Shown piece after piece: positions 28,488 to 37,074 of a stretch of DNA of 54,274 nucleotides. The stretch's first letter is position 1. Every line of letters begins with the position of its first letter. The notes beneath the pieces are model-generated. The model was not told the DNA's origin. It made no database searches and saw nothing but the letters and a program-made list of their open reading frames with translations. The position numbers and the translations under genes are program-made. The stretch spans positions 1 through 54,274 of the forward strand of contig CAISPN010000044.1 in assembly GCA_903887375.1 (NCBI GenBank), in the 5' to 3' direction. Source of the stretch: an uncultured cyanobacterium. Lineage in GTDB: Bacteria > Cyanobacteriota > Cyanobacteriia > Cyanobacteriales > Microcystaceae.

Positions 28488-30146
28488 ATGTTGAAATTCC
28501 AAACCCAAAATCCAAAATCCAAAATCACATTATTTTTATTAGGAGTTGTAACTACTTTTATAACAGCGCTTCCTATTCATGCGGCTGAAAAACTTTATTT
28601 ATCCTACGGACCACTGATGTTCTCACTAAGGGTTGAATCCTTAGAAACCTTTGCTAAAGACGGCACTATCAATGAGGATTTAAATTTTTATTTAGCTCAA
28701 GTAACTCCAGAACAACGAGCAGAATTTCGTAAGCTACTGGTCAAACGATTTGATATCAATCCCGTGATGGTATCCCGTTTTTTTAATAGTGCAATTGGCG
28801 ATGATATTCTTACTCGCCTCGGCAAAGGTATTACGATTCAAGGAGGAGCAAACGGAAAATACGTCCTGCGAGGTGCATTGATTCAAGCTGCTTTTGATCC
28901 CGAAGGACTAACCCTGCTCAATGTCCTAAAAAAATTATCTACCAATCTTCAGTTACAGGGAGAACTGATGCTGGCTTCGGCAAAATTCGCAGATAAAGTA
29001 CTATTGGCAACGGAGACCTTAACTACTGAATTGCGCTCTTTGACTGTCCAAGAAGCCGCAACTGATGCTTCTGTCAATTATTCTACCCTACCCGATGTCA
29101 CTAAGCCAGGTAAATATGCCGTTACCAAGAGAGTTTGGAACCTAGTGGATAAAAGCCGTAACCGGGCCTTTTATGTTGATGTTTACCAACCACAAGGACA
29201 GGAATCAGAAAAAACGCCAGTTATTGTTTTCTCTCACGGATTATCCTCTCGACCAGAAGATTATGCTCAAGGACTACAAAACTTAGCTACCTACGGCTAT
29301 GTAGTTGTCGCTCCTCAACATCCTGGCAGCGATATCATCTGGTTAAAGGAGATGTTTGAGGGCTACCATCGAGACATATTTGACCTCAATGAATTTATAA
29401 ATCGCCCCAAGGATATTAGCTATGTTATTGACGAACTGCAAAGGCGCAATCAAGGCGAATTTCAAGGAAAACTTGACCTAGATAATGTTGGCATGGCAGG
29501 TCATTCCTTTGGCGGTTATACAACCTTAGCCATTGGTGGGGCAGAAATTGATTTTAATAATTTGCAACAGGATTGCAATCGTCTTTATGAGGGATTGGAC
29601 ATATCTCTACTGCTAGAATGTCGAGCCTTGGAATTGCCGCGACAATCTTATCATTTTCGAGATAGTCGAGTGAAAGCGGTTTTTGCTGCCAATCCAGTCA
29701 ATCGCAGCATTTATGGACCTCAAGGACTTGGTAAGATTTCGATTCCCATTGTTTTTGCTTCAGGAAGTTACGATCCTGCCGCTCCACCTGCTTTAGAACA
29801 GGCAGCTTCCTTTACTTGGCTCACCTCACCAAATAAATATTGGATAATGGTAGAAGGACAAGCGCATGTCAACTTCACTAAGCTTGACCCTGGGATTAAC
29901 GAGGCAATAGAATCTGTAGGTCATCTAACTCTGCCCAGTCAAAACTTAATCAGTAAGTATGCCTCTGCTGTCTTAGTGCCATTTTTTGAAGTTTATATTA
30001 GCAAGAATGAGAGCTATCGTCCTTATCTTCAATCTGCCTACGCTGAATATCTCAGCCAAAATAACCAGTTCAAACTTGATTTCATTAGTGCTACCTCAGC
30101 TAATAAACTAGCTAATTCTATTGAGAAGTTTAAGCGAGAGCATTAA
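28488..30146 (+). CDS. DUF1400 alpha/beta hydrolase (secreted lipase/esterase-like)
   Basis: This 552-residue protein has a hydrophobic signal segment (about 13-32, ending HAAEK). An N-terminal DUF1400 domain (about 35-170) typical of cyanobacteria follows, then an alpha/beta-hydrolase domain from about 205. The oxyanion region is VIVFSHGLSSRPEDYA and the nucleophile is S340 in GMAGHSFGGYT. A likely acid and His lie in ASGSYDPAAPP and EGQAHVNF. It resembles platelet-activating-factor acetylhydrolase and dienelactone hydrolase relatives; the substrate is unknown. Codons 5-13 are written by a CAAAATC heptamer repeat, so the extreme N-terminus may be recent or the start misplaced. Confidence 0.85.
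   Translation: MLKFQTQNPKSKITLFLLGVVTTFITALPIHAAEKLYLSYGPLMFSLRVESLETFAKDGTINEDLNFYLAQVTPEQRAEFRKLLVKRFDINPVMVSRFFNSAIGDDILTRLGKGITIQGGANGKYVLRGALIQAAFDPEGLTLLNVLKKLSTNLQLQGELMLASAKFADKVLLATETLTTELRSLTVQEAATDASVNYSTLPDVTKPGKYAVTKRVWNLVDKSRNRAFYVDVYQPQGQESEKTPVIVFSHGLSSRPEDYAQGLQNLATYGYVVVAPQHPGSDIIWLKEMFEGYHRDIFDLNEFINRPKDISYVIDELQRRNQGEFQGKLDLDNVGMAGHSFGGYTTLAIGGAEIDFNNLQQDCNRLYEGLDISLLLECRALELPRQSYHFRDSRVKAVFAANPVNRSIYGPQGLGKISIPIVFASGSYDPAAPPALEQAASFTWLTSPNKYWIMVEGQAHVNFTKLDPGINEAIESVGHLTLPSQNLISKYASAVLVPFFEVYISKNESYRPYLQSAYAEYLSQNNQFKLDFISATSANKLANSIEKFKREH
28506..28526. repeat. CAAAATC heptamer repeat at the 5' end of the hydrolase gene
   Basis: Three perfect copies of CAAAATC run from 28506 to 28526, with a degenerate copy just before. 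Similar short tandem heptamers are common in intergenic DNA of many cyanobacteria. Here the repeat lies inside the predicted coding region. Confidence 0.9.
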
Positions 30147-30193
30147 ATCTACTGAGTCAAAGAAAAGTGAAAATATCTCTATATTTCATCAAG

Positions 30194-30676
30194 TTATTTA
30201 CAACCTTGGACTGAAATATTATAGGATTTACCTGCAGATTCTAAATCTCCTACAAATACGTTCACTTGATAAGGCTCTTTACCAACACGAGGCCTACCTG
30301 TCATCAATAACGGTATTTCAGGCGATAATACAGGCTGATTTTTATAGACTTCATCGGCAGTCCCATCACTGTATTTAAGATACATTTTGATATCATAACT
30401 TCCTTGAGTTTGCGGTGTTAGAATTGCATTAAATCTTTTATACTTAACTCCACTTTGGACCGAAAAATCAGTGTTCCAGTCGTCACGTTTCAAACGTAAA
30501 AAACCGATAGGAACTTCAGGAAGAGATACAGTTTTGTGGACATAGGTTTGTCCCGGTTCGCCACCAACTATTCCTAATGGAGTACAAGTTTCAGCTGAAG
30601 ATGATTGATGACTTATAATTAATGTTGAAGATAAAGAAATTAAGAGATTTGTTACTAAGAATATTGTTTTTTTCAT
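30194..30676 (-). CDS. secreted hypothetical protein
   Basis: The 160-residue protein has a Lys-rich start, a hydrophobic core and a likely signal-peptidase cut near SSAE. The mature part has one Cys near the start (ETCTPLG) and one at the end (VQGCK), which may form a disulfide. The middle is rich in beta-strand patterns. I do not recognise the family. It is convergent with the DUF1400 hydrolase, 47 bp away. Confidence 0.6.
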   Translation of the reverse strand: MKKTIFLVTNLLISLSSTLIISHQSSSAETCTPLGIVGGEPGQTYVHKTVSLPEVPIGFLRLKRDDWNTDFSVQSGVKYKRFNAILTPQTQGSYDIKMYLKYSDGTADEVYKNQPVLSPEIPLLMTGRPRVGKEPYQVNVFVGDLESAGKSYNISVQGCK

Positions 30677-30805
30677 TGAAATATGTGCTTATGTTATATG
30701 TCTTATGGTACTAAATTAGCAGTCTTGCAATGTTTTTGTCAATCTCATGTTGCAATTTGAGGTCAGTCGAGGATTGGGATGGCGTTATAGCTCATGCCCT
30801 ACACA

Positions 30806-30955
30806 TATGACGAGAGCCACCGTCATAAGATAGAAAAACCTCGTTATAAAGTCACAAGCTAGCATGAATATAATAATTCACTGCGACAACGTGGGGATTT
30901 AACAATCTAGGTTACTTGGCTTCTAGCCAAGACAGAATCAGCTATTACTGAGCCA
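30806..30955 (+). pseudogene. decayed IS5-like transposase N-terminus
   Basis: This frame reads RHKIEKPRYKVTS, TAG, HEYNNSLRQRGDLTI, TAG, VT. It matches the conserved N-terminus of IS5-group DDE transposases, normally KPRYKVxNW-x-EYN followed by L-x-RGDLTIW. The two stops, at 30860-30862 and 30908-30910, each fall where the family has Trp (TGG), so single G-to-A changes made both. After that the frame (WLLAKTESAITEP to TAA 30956) no longer follows the family, so a deletion or rearrangement has removed the catalytic part. No intact inverted repeats are visible to me. Confidence 0.7.
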
Positions 30956-30961
30956 TAAATC

Positions 30962-31063
30962 GTGAAACCATCGGTGATAAGAACTAATATTTTAATCTCT
31001 GGTTTAATTGTGCTTGTTATAGGAGTCACCACAACGATTCCTTTGATGGAAGCTTATAATTAA
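30962..31063 (+). CDS. possible 33-residue hydrophobic ORF
   Basis: A GTG at 30962 opens a 33-codon frame ending at TAA 31061-31063, next to the 3' end of tRNA-Phe on the other strand. The product would be one hydrophobic segment (about 9-28, with ISGLIVLVIGVTTTI) and a short polar tail. It has no clear ribosome-binding site and directly follows the transposase remnant. It may be a gene fragment rather than a gene. Confidence 0.2.
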   Translation: MKPSVIRTNILISGLIVLVIGVTTTIPLMEAYN

Positions 31064-31136
<73 letters not shown>

Positions 31137-31206
31137 TTTTTTACTGCTTAACCAGCATAACAGAATTATTCTTACTTGGCAAGCTCTAGAGAATATAATA
31201 AAAGAC

Positions 31207-34014
31207 ATGAATAATACAGCTCCCCTTTTGCTGCTGATCGATGGACATTCTCTAGCCTTTAGAGCCTATTACGCCTTTGCTACTGCCCGGCGGGGAGCAT
31301 TGCGCAATAGCGATGGTATACCAACAAGTGTCTGTTTTGGTTTTCTCAATTCACTATTGCAGATTATCAGCCATTATCGTCCCCAAGGAGTAGTGATAGG
31401 TTTTGATAGAAAAGAGCCCACCTTTCGACATGAGGCTGATGTCAATTACAAAGCTAATCGCCAAGAAACTCCTGGTGAATTTATCATTGATATAGAGAAT
31501 CTACATGAAATATTAACAGCGCTCAAGATCCCTCAAATAAGCGTAGCCGGCTATGAAGCGGATGATGTCATTGGCACTCTAGCTAATTTAGCTAACCAAG
31601 CAGATTATCAAGTAAAAATAGTTACAGGCGATAGAGATTTATTTCAACTTGTTGCCCCTGAGAACAACATTAGAGTACTTTATCTAGATCATAATGCCCT
31701 AAAAAACCAAAGCGATGGTATGTATCCTGAATTTGGACCAGAACAGATTCTAGAAAAAATGGGCATCAGACCCGATCAAATAGTAGATTTCAAAGCTCTT
31801 TGTGGTGATAAATCTGACAATATTCCAGGAGTAAAAGGCATTGGCGAAAAAACAGCCACTACCCTACTCAATCAATATGACAATCTCAACAACATCTACA
31901 ACAACATCTCGCAAATCAAAGAAACCATTGCCAAAAAATTAGAAGCAGGCAAAGATGAAGCTCTTCACTCGCATATGTTGGCCAAAATCAGCCAAGATGT
32001 ACCATTAGCTTTCAAGATGGATCAGAATTATCTCAAATCTTTCGAATTAGCACAAGTGCGGCCTTTGCTAGAACAACTCGAATTAAAAACAATTTTACAA
32101 AAAGTTATCACATTACATGAAAAATTGTTTGAGCCGACCCAATTAAGCTTTGATTTACCAGATAAGCCAACTACAGATCTCCTGGTAGAGATAATTGATA
32201 CTCAAGATAAACTACAAAAATTAATTCAAACTTTAGAACAACAAAGCAAACCAGTGGCTTGGGACAGTGAAACTACTGGATTAGATACTAGACAAGCTAA
32301 ATTAGTAGGACTTGGCTGCTGCTGGGGAGAAAATAATACAGCTTATATACCCCTTTATCACCCAGCTCAATCTCATCTTGATTGCCAAGAAGTCTTAAAT
32401 TCTCTCAGACCCATATTAGAATCTTCCCAATATCCCAAGATTTTTCAAAATGCCAAATTTGATCGATTGGTTTTGAGACACCATGGCATCTTTCTTGAGG
32501 GAGTGGAATTTGACACCCTGCTGGCAAGCTATCTTTTAAATCCCGAACAAAAACATAAGCTCAGCGATCTTTGTTTTCGCTATCAAATTGGTGTAGTTTC
32601 TTTAGATTATCAAGAATTAAACCTGGCAAAAAATCAAACAATTGCTGATTTGCCAATCGAGCAAGCAGCCAATTACTGTGGCTTGGATGCCTATGCTACG
32701 TACTTGTTATATGACAAACTCAAAGCAGAAATTGAACAAATTCCAGAACTATATAATTTACTAAAGCAAGTAGAGCTACCTTTAGAAATTGTTTTAGCTG
32801 ATATGGAATCAGAAGGAATCACCTTAGATACCCAATATCTCCAAATTCTCTCAGAGCAACTTGAGCAAGAATTAACAATCACCGAAGAGGCAATTTACCA
32901 AAGCGCTGGTGAAAAATTTAACATCAACTCTCCCAAGCAAGTAGGCGATATCCTCTTTAGCAAGCTGGAGCTAAGCAGCAAAAAAAGCCGTAAAACCAAG
33001 ACCGGCTTTTCCACAGATCAATCAATTCTAGAAAAATTACAAGGAGATCATCCCATTATTGATCACCTGTTGCATTATCGAACTTATGCCAAGCTCAAAT
33101 CCACCTATGTTGACGCCCTACCTAAGCTGATTAATCCCAATACCGCAAGACTACATACCGATTTCAATCAAACTATCACCTCAACTGGCAGACTTTCTTC
33201 ATCTAACCCCAATTTGCAAAATATCCCGATTAGAACCGAGTTTTCCCGACAGATTCGCCGCGCCTTCATTCCTAGGAAAAATTGGGTTTTACTCTCAGCA
33301 GATTACTCTCAAATTGAGCTAAGGATCCTCACTCACTTAGCTCAAGAGCCCATCTTGCTAGAAGCCTACCAAAAAGGCGAAGATGTCCATAAAGTAACAG
33401 CGCAAATTCTCCTGGAAAAAGAGCAAATCAGCCCAAGTGAGAGAACCTTAGGTAAAACTATTAATTTTGGCGTAATTTATGGCATGGGGGCTCAGCGCTT
33501 TGCCAGAGAATCAGGACTTGACGCTGCTTTGGGTAAAGAATTTATTGAAAAGTACCGCCAAAAATATTCCCGCATCTTTAACTATCTAGAACAAACCAAA
33601 AAACAAGCCATAACCAACGGCTATGTCACTACTATATTGGGTAGAAGACGCTACTTTAATTTTCTTGAATCAGGTTTGGGTAAATATCGAGGTATACCCG
33701 AGAGTCAATTATCCCTAGAAAATCTGAAAATGAGCCAAGAAGAAGCCCAAATGCTAAGAAGCGCAGCTAATGCTCCAATACAAGGCTCTAGCGCCGATAT
33801 CATCAAAATCGCCATGATTAAGATATTTGAACTATTAAAATCCTACCAAGGAAAACTCTTACTCCAAGTCCATGATGAGTTAGTCCTAGAAATGCCCCCC
33901 CAAGAGCTGGAAATATTAAAGCCACAAATCAAATCAATCATGGAAAATGCTGTCAAGTTAACAGTTCCTTTAACCGTAGAAATCCGCAGTGGCAGCAATT
34001 GGATGATGAGTTAG
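31207..34014 (+). CDS. polA: DNA polymerase I
   Basis: This 935-residue enzyme fills gaps and removes primers in replication and repair. The 5'-nuclease domain covers about 1-290 (LLLIDGHSLAFRAYYAF, VTGDRDLFQLV, ALCGDKSDNIPGVKGIGEKT). The 3'-5' exonuclease domain (about 315-510) keeps its acidic residues: WDSETTGLDT, FQNAKFDRLVL and YCGLDAYATY. Proofreading is therefore probably active, unlike in some PolA proteins. The polymerase domain has motif A (LLSADYSQIELRILTHLA), motif B (the KTINFGVIYGMG segment) and motif C (QVHDELVLE). It starts about 70 bp past tRNA-Phe on the opposite strand. Confidence 0.97.
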   Translation: MNNTAPLLLLIDGHSLAFRAYYAFATARRGALRNSDGIPTSVCFGFLNSLLQIISHYRPQGVVIGFDRKEPTFRHEADVNYKANRQETPGEFIIDIENLHEILTALKIPQISVAGYEADDVIGTLANLANQADYQVKIVTGDRDLFQLVAPENNIRVLYLDHNALKNQSDGMYPEFGPEQILEKMGIRPDQIVDFKALCGDKSDNIPGVKGIGEKTATTLLNQYDNLNNIYNNISQIKETIAKKLEAGKDEALHSHMLAKISQDVPLAFKMDQNYLKSFELAQVRPLLEQLELKTILQKVITLHEKLFEPTQLSFDLPDKPTTDLLVEIIDTQDKLQKLIQTLEQQSKPVAWDSETTGLDTRQAKLVGLGCCWGENNTAYIPLYHPAQSHLDCQEVLNSLRPILESSQYPKIFQNAKFDRLVLRHHGIFLEGVEFDTLLASYLLNPEQKHKLSDLCFRYQIGVVSLDYQELNLAKNQTIADLPIEQAANYCGLDAYATYLLYDKLKAEIEQIPELYNLLKQVELPLEIVLADMESEGITLDTQYLQILSEQLEQELTITEEAIYQSAGEKFNINSPKQVGDILFSKLELSSKKSRKTKTGFSTDQSILEKLQGDHPIIDHLLHYRTYAKLKSTYVDALPKLINPNTARLHTDFNQTITSTGRLSSSNPNLQNIPIRTEFSRQIRRAFIPRKNWVLLSADYSQIELRILTHLAQEPILLEAYQKGEDVHKVTAQILLEKEQISPSERTLGKTINFGVIYGMGAQRFARESGLDAALGKEFIEKYRQKYSRIFNYLEQTKKQAITNGYVTTILGRRRYFNFLESGLGKYRGIPESQLSLENLKMSQEEAQMLRSAANAPIQGSSADIIKIAMIKIFELLKSYQGKLLLQVHDELVLEMPPQELEILKPQIKSIMENAVKLTVPLTVEIRSGSNWMMS

Positions 34015-34096
34015 AAGGCTAGGTTAAGTATTGCAACAGTATGTTAAAGGTGATGAGCCTATGGCCTTAGAATCAGGCCGTGAAAATATAATTTTT

Positions 34097-34102
34097 GGAG
34101 AG
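34097..34102 (+). promoter_or_regulatory. ribosome-binding site fixing the psaK start
   Basis: GGAGAG lies 7 bp before ATG 34110. It supports that start over the in-frame TTG at 34095, which overlaps the site itself. Confidence 0.75.
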
Positions 34103-34109
34103 AAGATTA

Positions 34110-34376
34110 ATGCTTTTGACGAATCTGATCTTAGCTATTGAGCTACCTAGAACTGTCGAATGGAGTCCAAAAGTCGCTTTTGTGATGATAGCTGCCAATA
34201 TTTTAGCTATTGCTTTTGGGAAATTGACCATCAAATATCCCAATGTAGGACCTGCTACTCCTTCACCTAGTCTATTTGGTGGATTTGGCTGGCCTGCAGT
34301 TTTGGGTACTGCTAGCTTTGGTCATCTACTCGGAGCTGGGGCTATTTTGGGACTAGCTAATTTAGGTGTGCTTTAA
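34110..34376 (+). CDS. psaK: photosystem I reaction centre subunit PsaK
   Basis: The 88-residue protein has the two PsaK transmembrane helices: WSPKVAFVMIAANILAIAFG and AVLGTASFGHLLGAGAILGL. A loop holding KLTIKYPNVGPATPSP and LFGGFGWPA lies between them. PsaK sits at the edge of the photosystem I trimer in the thylakoid and helps couple antenna complexes. The ATG at 34110 is chosen for its ribosome-binding site and normal length. A clean terminator follows, so it is probably transcribed alone. Confidence 0.95.
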   Translation: MLLTNLILAIELPRTVEWSPKVAFVMIAANILAIAFGKLTIKYPNVGPATPSPSLFGGFGWPAVLGTASFGHLLGAGAILGLANLGVL

Positions 34377-34385
34377 AACAATATT

Positions 34386-34410
34386 AGGGTGCACAGCGCA
34401 CCCTCTTTTT
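34386..34410 (+). terminator. rho-independent terminator after psaK
   Basis: AGGGTGC (34386-34392) pairs perfectly with GCACCCT (34398-34404) across a 5-nt loop and is followed by CTTTTT. Confidence 0.92.
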
Positions 34411-34417
34411 AATAATT

Positions 34418-35134
34418 ATGGCTAGGACAAGAAGCGATCAACGGCTTTTTAACGATATACGCCCAGTACGTTTTGAGAAAGATTTTACTGCTTTTTCTAT
34501 GGGCTCAGTATTGACTCATTGCGACAATACCAAGGTGTTGTGTACTGTTAGCGTGCAAAATGGAGTGCCGAAATTTTTAGCTGGCAAGGGTACTGGCTGG
34601 TTGACGGCCGAATATCGTATGCTTCCTGGCTCAACACCAGAGCGCAAAGAGCGCGAATTTATGAAACTCTCAGGCCGTACCCAAGAAATTCAAAGGCTCA
34701 TTGGCAGAAGCCTCAGAGCAGTTTTAGATTTAGAAGCTTTAGGTGAGAGAACCATCCTAGTCGATGCTGATGTCTTGCAGGCCGATGCTGGTACCAGAAC
34801 TACTGCTATTAATGGCGGCTATGTTGCCCTTGCTCTGGCAATTAAAAAAATGCTTGAGCAGGGTGAATTACTTAAATCACCATTACGTAGCCCGGTAGCT
34901 GCTATTTCTGTTGGACAGATTGCAGGAGATCTTTTTCTAGATCTCAATTACGAAGAAGATAGCCAAGCTGAAGTCGATTTCAATGTAGTTATGACCGGAG
35001 ATCTTGAGTTGGTAGAGGTTCAAGGTACTGGAGAATCAGGAACCTTTAGCCGCAAGCAATTAGATCACATTTTGGATTTAGCCCAAAGTGGTATAGAACA
35101 AATCCTCAAATTACAAGCCCAAGCAATTCAATAA
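34418..35134 (+). CDS. rph: ribonuclease PH
   Basis: This 238-residue phosphorolytic exoribonuclease trims tRNA 3' ends. It matches the family end to end: [93 protein letters not shown] and the C-terminal [13 protein letters not shown]. Length is typical. It lies 7 bp past the psaK terminator. Confidence 0.97.
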   Translation: MARTRSDQRLFNDIRPVRFEKDFTAFSMGSVLTHCDNTKVLCTVSVQNGVPKFLAGKGTGWLTAEYRMLPGSTPERKEREFMKLSGRTQEIQRLIGRSLRAVLDLEALGERTILVDADVLQADAGTRTTAINGGYVALALAIKKMLEQGELLKSPLRSPVAAISVGQIAGDLFLDLNYEEDSQAEVDFNVVMTGDLELVEVQGTGESGTFSRKQLDHILDLAQSGIEQILKLQAQAIQ

Positions 35135-35171
35135 AAAAATCATAGTAGAGCTCCAATTGAGAGCTACTATG
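35133..35171 (-). terminator. terminator for the M23 peptidase gene
   Basis: CATAGTAG (35141-35148) pairs with CTACTATG (35164-35171). On the minus strand the stem is followed by a T tract (the A run 35133-35139). It may also slow transcription from rph. Confidence 0.7.
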
Positions 35172-35180
35172 ATGTTCTGG

Positions 35181-36215
35181 CTATCTTGCACTAGGCAAAA
35201 AGGCAATTGGATTAACAGCGGAACCACCATTGGGATGTACTTCAAAATGGAGGTGAGGTCCAGTGCTATGTCCAGTGCTACCCATTGCTGAAATTTGCTC
35301 TCCCTGTTGAACTATCTGACCAGTGCGGACCAAGATGCGACTATTGTGTCCATAAAGGGTTTCACTGCCATCAGCATGACGAAGTACAATAACGTTGCCA
35401 TAACCGCCTGAATTCCAACCAGCTGTAATTACCTCGCCTGGAGCTGCTGCTACTACTGGAGTACCTACAGAGGAGGCTATATCAATACCCTTATGCATAC
35501 GACCCCAACGACGACCATAGCCAGAAGTTAAGACGCCTCTAGTTGGCCATTGATAGCTGATGAAAGATGGTAAGTTGTTAAGGGGAACAAGAGGTCCTTC
35601 AACAGGAATAGGTAAGCTATCTGGATAGTCTAAACCTGCATCAGAAGATGCGGTACCTACTAAATTGGTATTGGGACGTTCCTCATTTTTAGTAGTTGGC
35701 TCTTGGCTATTAACCGAATCTACAGGAATCACCACGCTTGTTTGAGGCCCTTGGGCTATCTCTGATTTAAGCTTGGAGATATAGGATTTAGATATTTTAT
35801 TGGAAGAATAAATAGAACTAGTATTGTGGTAAGCCACAGGGGTTGAGGCATTGAAAGATTTTTGCTCCTGCTTGGATACAACCGAAGGTCTAGATAGAGG
35901 CTGCGAGACTGTTACTGGAATGACAACTCCTGCCTCAACAGTCTGCTCTACTGGGATTTCTATGGCACCAGGAGGTATGTTTGTTTGAGTTAGGACAGTT
36001 GGGGAACTGGCTACTGAGCCACTACTTATGACTTTAAATTTTGCAACATTGATATTATCTGCAGCGATAGCAGATGAGCCTAATGAAAAAACCATGGCCA
36101 AAGAGAGACCACCAAAGCAACTTCTTTTGGATTTTATTTGTACTTTTTCTGTAATCTGCTCTTGGACTAAGAACTGAGAAACAGGTGTGGTCTTTTGTTG
36201 ATATGAATTTTTCAA
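35181..36215 (-). CDS. M23 family metallopeptidase (LytM-like)
   Basis: The 344-residue protein ends in an M23 peptidase domain (about 220-340). It has the zinc ligands in RMHKGIDIASSVGTP and HLHFEVHPNG, plus LYGHNSRI, so it is probably an active peptidoglycan endopeptidase. Residues about 30-55 are a hydrophobic export segment preceded by a basic stretch, and 60-210 is a Ser/Pro/Thr-rich linker with no clear LysM domain. Translation starts at TTG 36213-36215: a perfect AAGGAGG lies 6 bp upstream and no nearby ATG fits. It may act in cell wall growth or division. Confidence 0.88.
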   Translation of the reverse strand: MKNSYQQKTTPVSQFLVQEQITEKVQIKSKRSCFGGLSLAMVFSLGSSAIAADNINVAKFKVISSGSVASSPTVLTQTNIPPGAIEIPVEQTVEAGVVIPVTVSQPLSRPSVVSKQEQKSFNASTPVAYHNTSSIYSSNKISKSYISKLKSEIAQGPQTSVVIPVDSVNSQEPTTKNEERPNTNLVGTASSDAGLDYPDSLPIPVEGPLVPLNNLPSFISYQWPTRGVLTSGYGRRWGRMHKGIDIASSVGTPVVAAAPGEVITAGWNSGGYGNVIVLRHADGSETLYGHNSRILVRTGQIVQQGEQISAMGSTGHSTGPHLHFEVHPNGGSAVNPIAFLPSAR

Positions 36216-36221
36216 AAAGAA

Positions 36222-36228
36222 CCTCCTT
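36222..36228 (-). promoter_or_regulatory. ribosome-binding site for a TTG start
   Basis: AAGGAGG on the minus strand is a full Shine-Dalgarno match 6 bp before TTG 36213-36215 of the M23 peptidase gene. It settles the unusual start codon. Confidence 0.8.
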
Positions 36229-36534
36229 GTGTTTAGTGAGTTTATTAAATACTGAACAAGTCAGTCAGTGATTACTAGAGAGATTAACCTGATTCGGCCT
36301 TTTAGACAAGTCGCAATAAAAAAGGAGCTCTCTTGCCAAAAAGTAACAAATTTAACTCTTTCACTCTGCACCTCAAAGACAGACATCATCAGCTCTATGT
36401 TCCCTAATGTCGCTTTTGGTAAACAATACAGCATCTTTATTTTTCTTGAAAACCATTGTTACTTGTGCAAAAGAAATATAAGTTTAGATAATTATTTTTT
36501 TGCAACAATATCTTGAAAAACACATTAATATTTC
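36229..36534. other. 306-bp spacer without a recognised gene
   Basis: This AT-rich stretch lies between the starts and ends of two minus-strand genes (M23 peptidase and trmL). It holds an open plus-strand frame of 82 codons (36268-36516) with no ribosome-binding site and no recognisable motif, which I judge non-coding. It should carry the M23 gene's promoter and possibly a 5' leader. Confidence 0.5.
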
Positions 36535-36996
36535 TTATGTATAGTAAATTTGTCGTCTGGCTTCAAAAAGACCAATAGCAACACTAACTGAAAGATTGAG
36601 GCTGCGGACCTTTTGAGAATCTATAGGAATATTTAAAGTAGTATCGCAAAGCTGTAAAATCTCTCTAGGCAAGCCTTGTGTCTCACTGCCAAAGACTAGC
36701 CAATCTCCCTTTTGATATTGAAACTGGGAATAATTTTGCGCTCCTCTAACTGAATAGCCAAGCAAGCGACCACCTACTGTAGGGTAAAATTCAAGAAAAT
36801 TCTCCCAAGATAAATGATGGTGAAGATCTACGTGGGGCCAATAATCCAGACCAGCTCTTTTGAGATGACGATCACTAATTTCAAACCCCAATGGTCCAAC
36901 TAGATGAAGCTCTGTGGCTGTTGCAGCGCAGCTTCTAGCGATATTGCCAGTATTTGGCGGAATCTGGGGATTAATCAAAACGACCTTAAGTGTCAT
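36535..36996 (-). CDS. trmL: tRNA (cytidine/uridine-34-2'-O)-methyltransferase
   Basis: This 153-residue SPOUT-family enzyme methylates the ribose of the wobble base in tRNA-Leu. It begins KVVLINPQIPPNTGNIARSCAAT. The knot region has LVFGSETQGLPREI and the C-terminus IPIDSQKVRSLNLSVSVAIGLFEARRQ, as in TrmL/YibK. Length is typical (about 155). Confidence 0.93.
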   Translation of the reverse strand: MTLKVVLINPQIPPNTGNIARSCAATATELHLVGPLGFEISDRHLKRAGLDYWPHVDLHHHLSWENFLEFYPTVGGRLLGYSVRGAQNYSQFQYQKGDWLVFGSETQGLPREILQLCDTTLNIPIDSQKVRSLNLSVSVAIGLFEARRQIYYT

Positions 36997-37074
36997 GAGC
37001 GATTGATAAATTTTCTAAATCTTTAAATATTATTAGTTTTTTTTATTGATCAAAAAAATGACCGAAGAGATTTT

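Noticed and set aside
30121-30378. 85-codon plus-strand frame at the end of the DUF1400 hydrolase
   Set aside because: It overlaps the end of the hydrolase and runs antisense to the secreted protein gene; composition looks random.
30806-30827. Short inverted repeat TATGACG/CGTCATA
   Set aside because: It lies inside the transposase-like coding frame and has no T tract, so it is probably a chance hairpin.
34060-34078. Small inverted repeat GGCCT/AGGCC upstream of psaK as a polA terminator
   Set aside because: Only 5 bp of stem and no T run directly after it.
36268-36516. 82-codon open frame on the plus strand upstream of the M23 gene
   Set aside because: No ribosome-binding site, no recognisable motif, odd composition, and it lies in the expected promoter region of the divergent gene.
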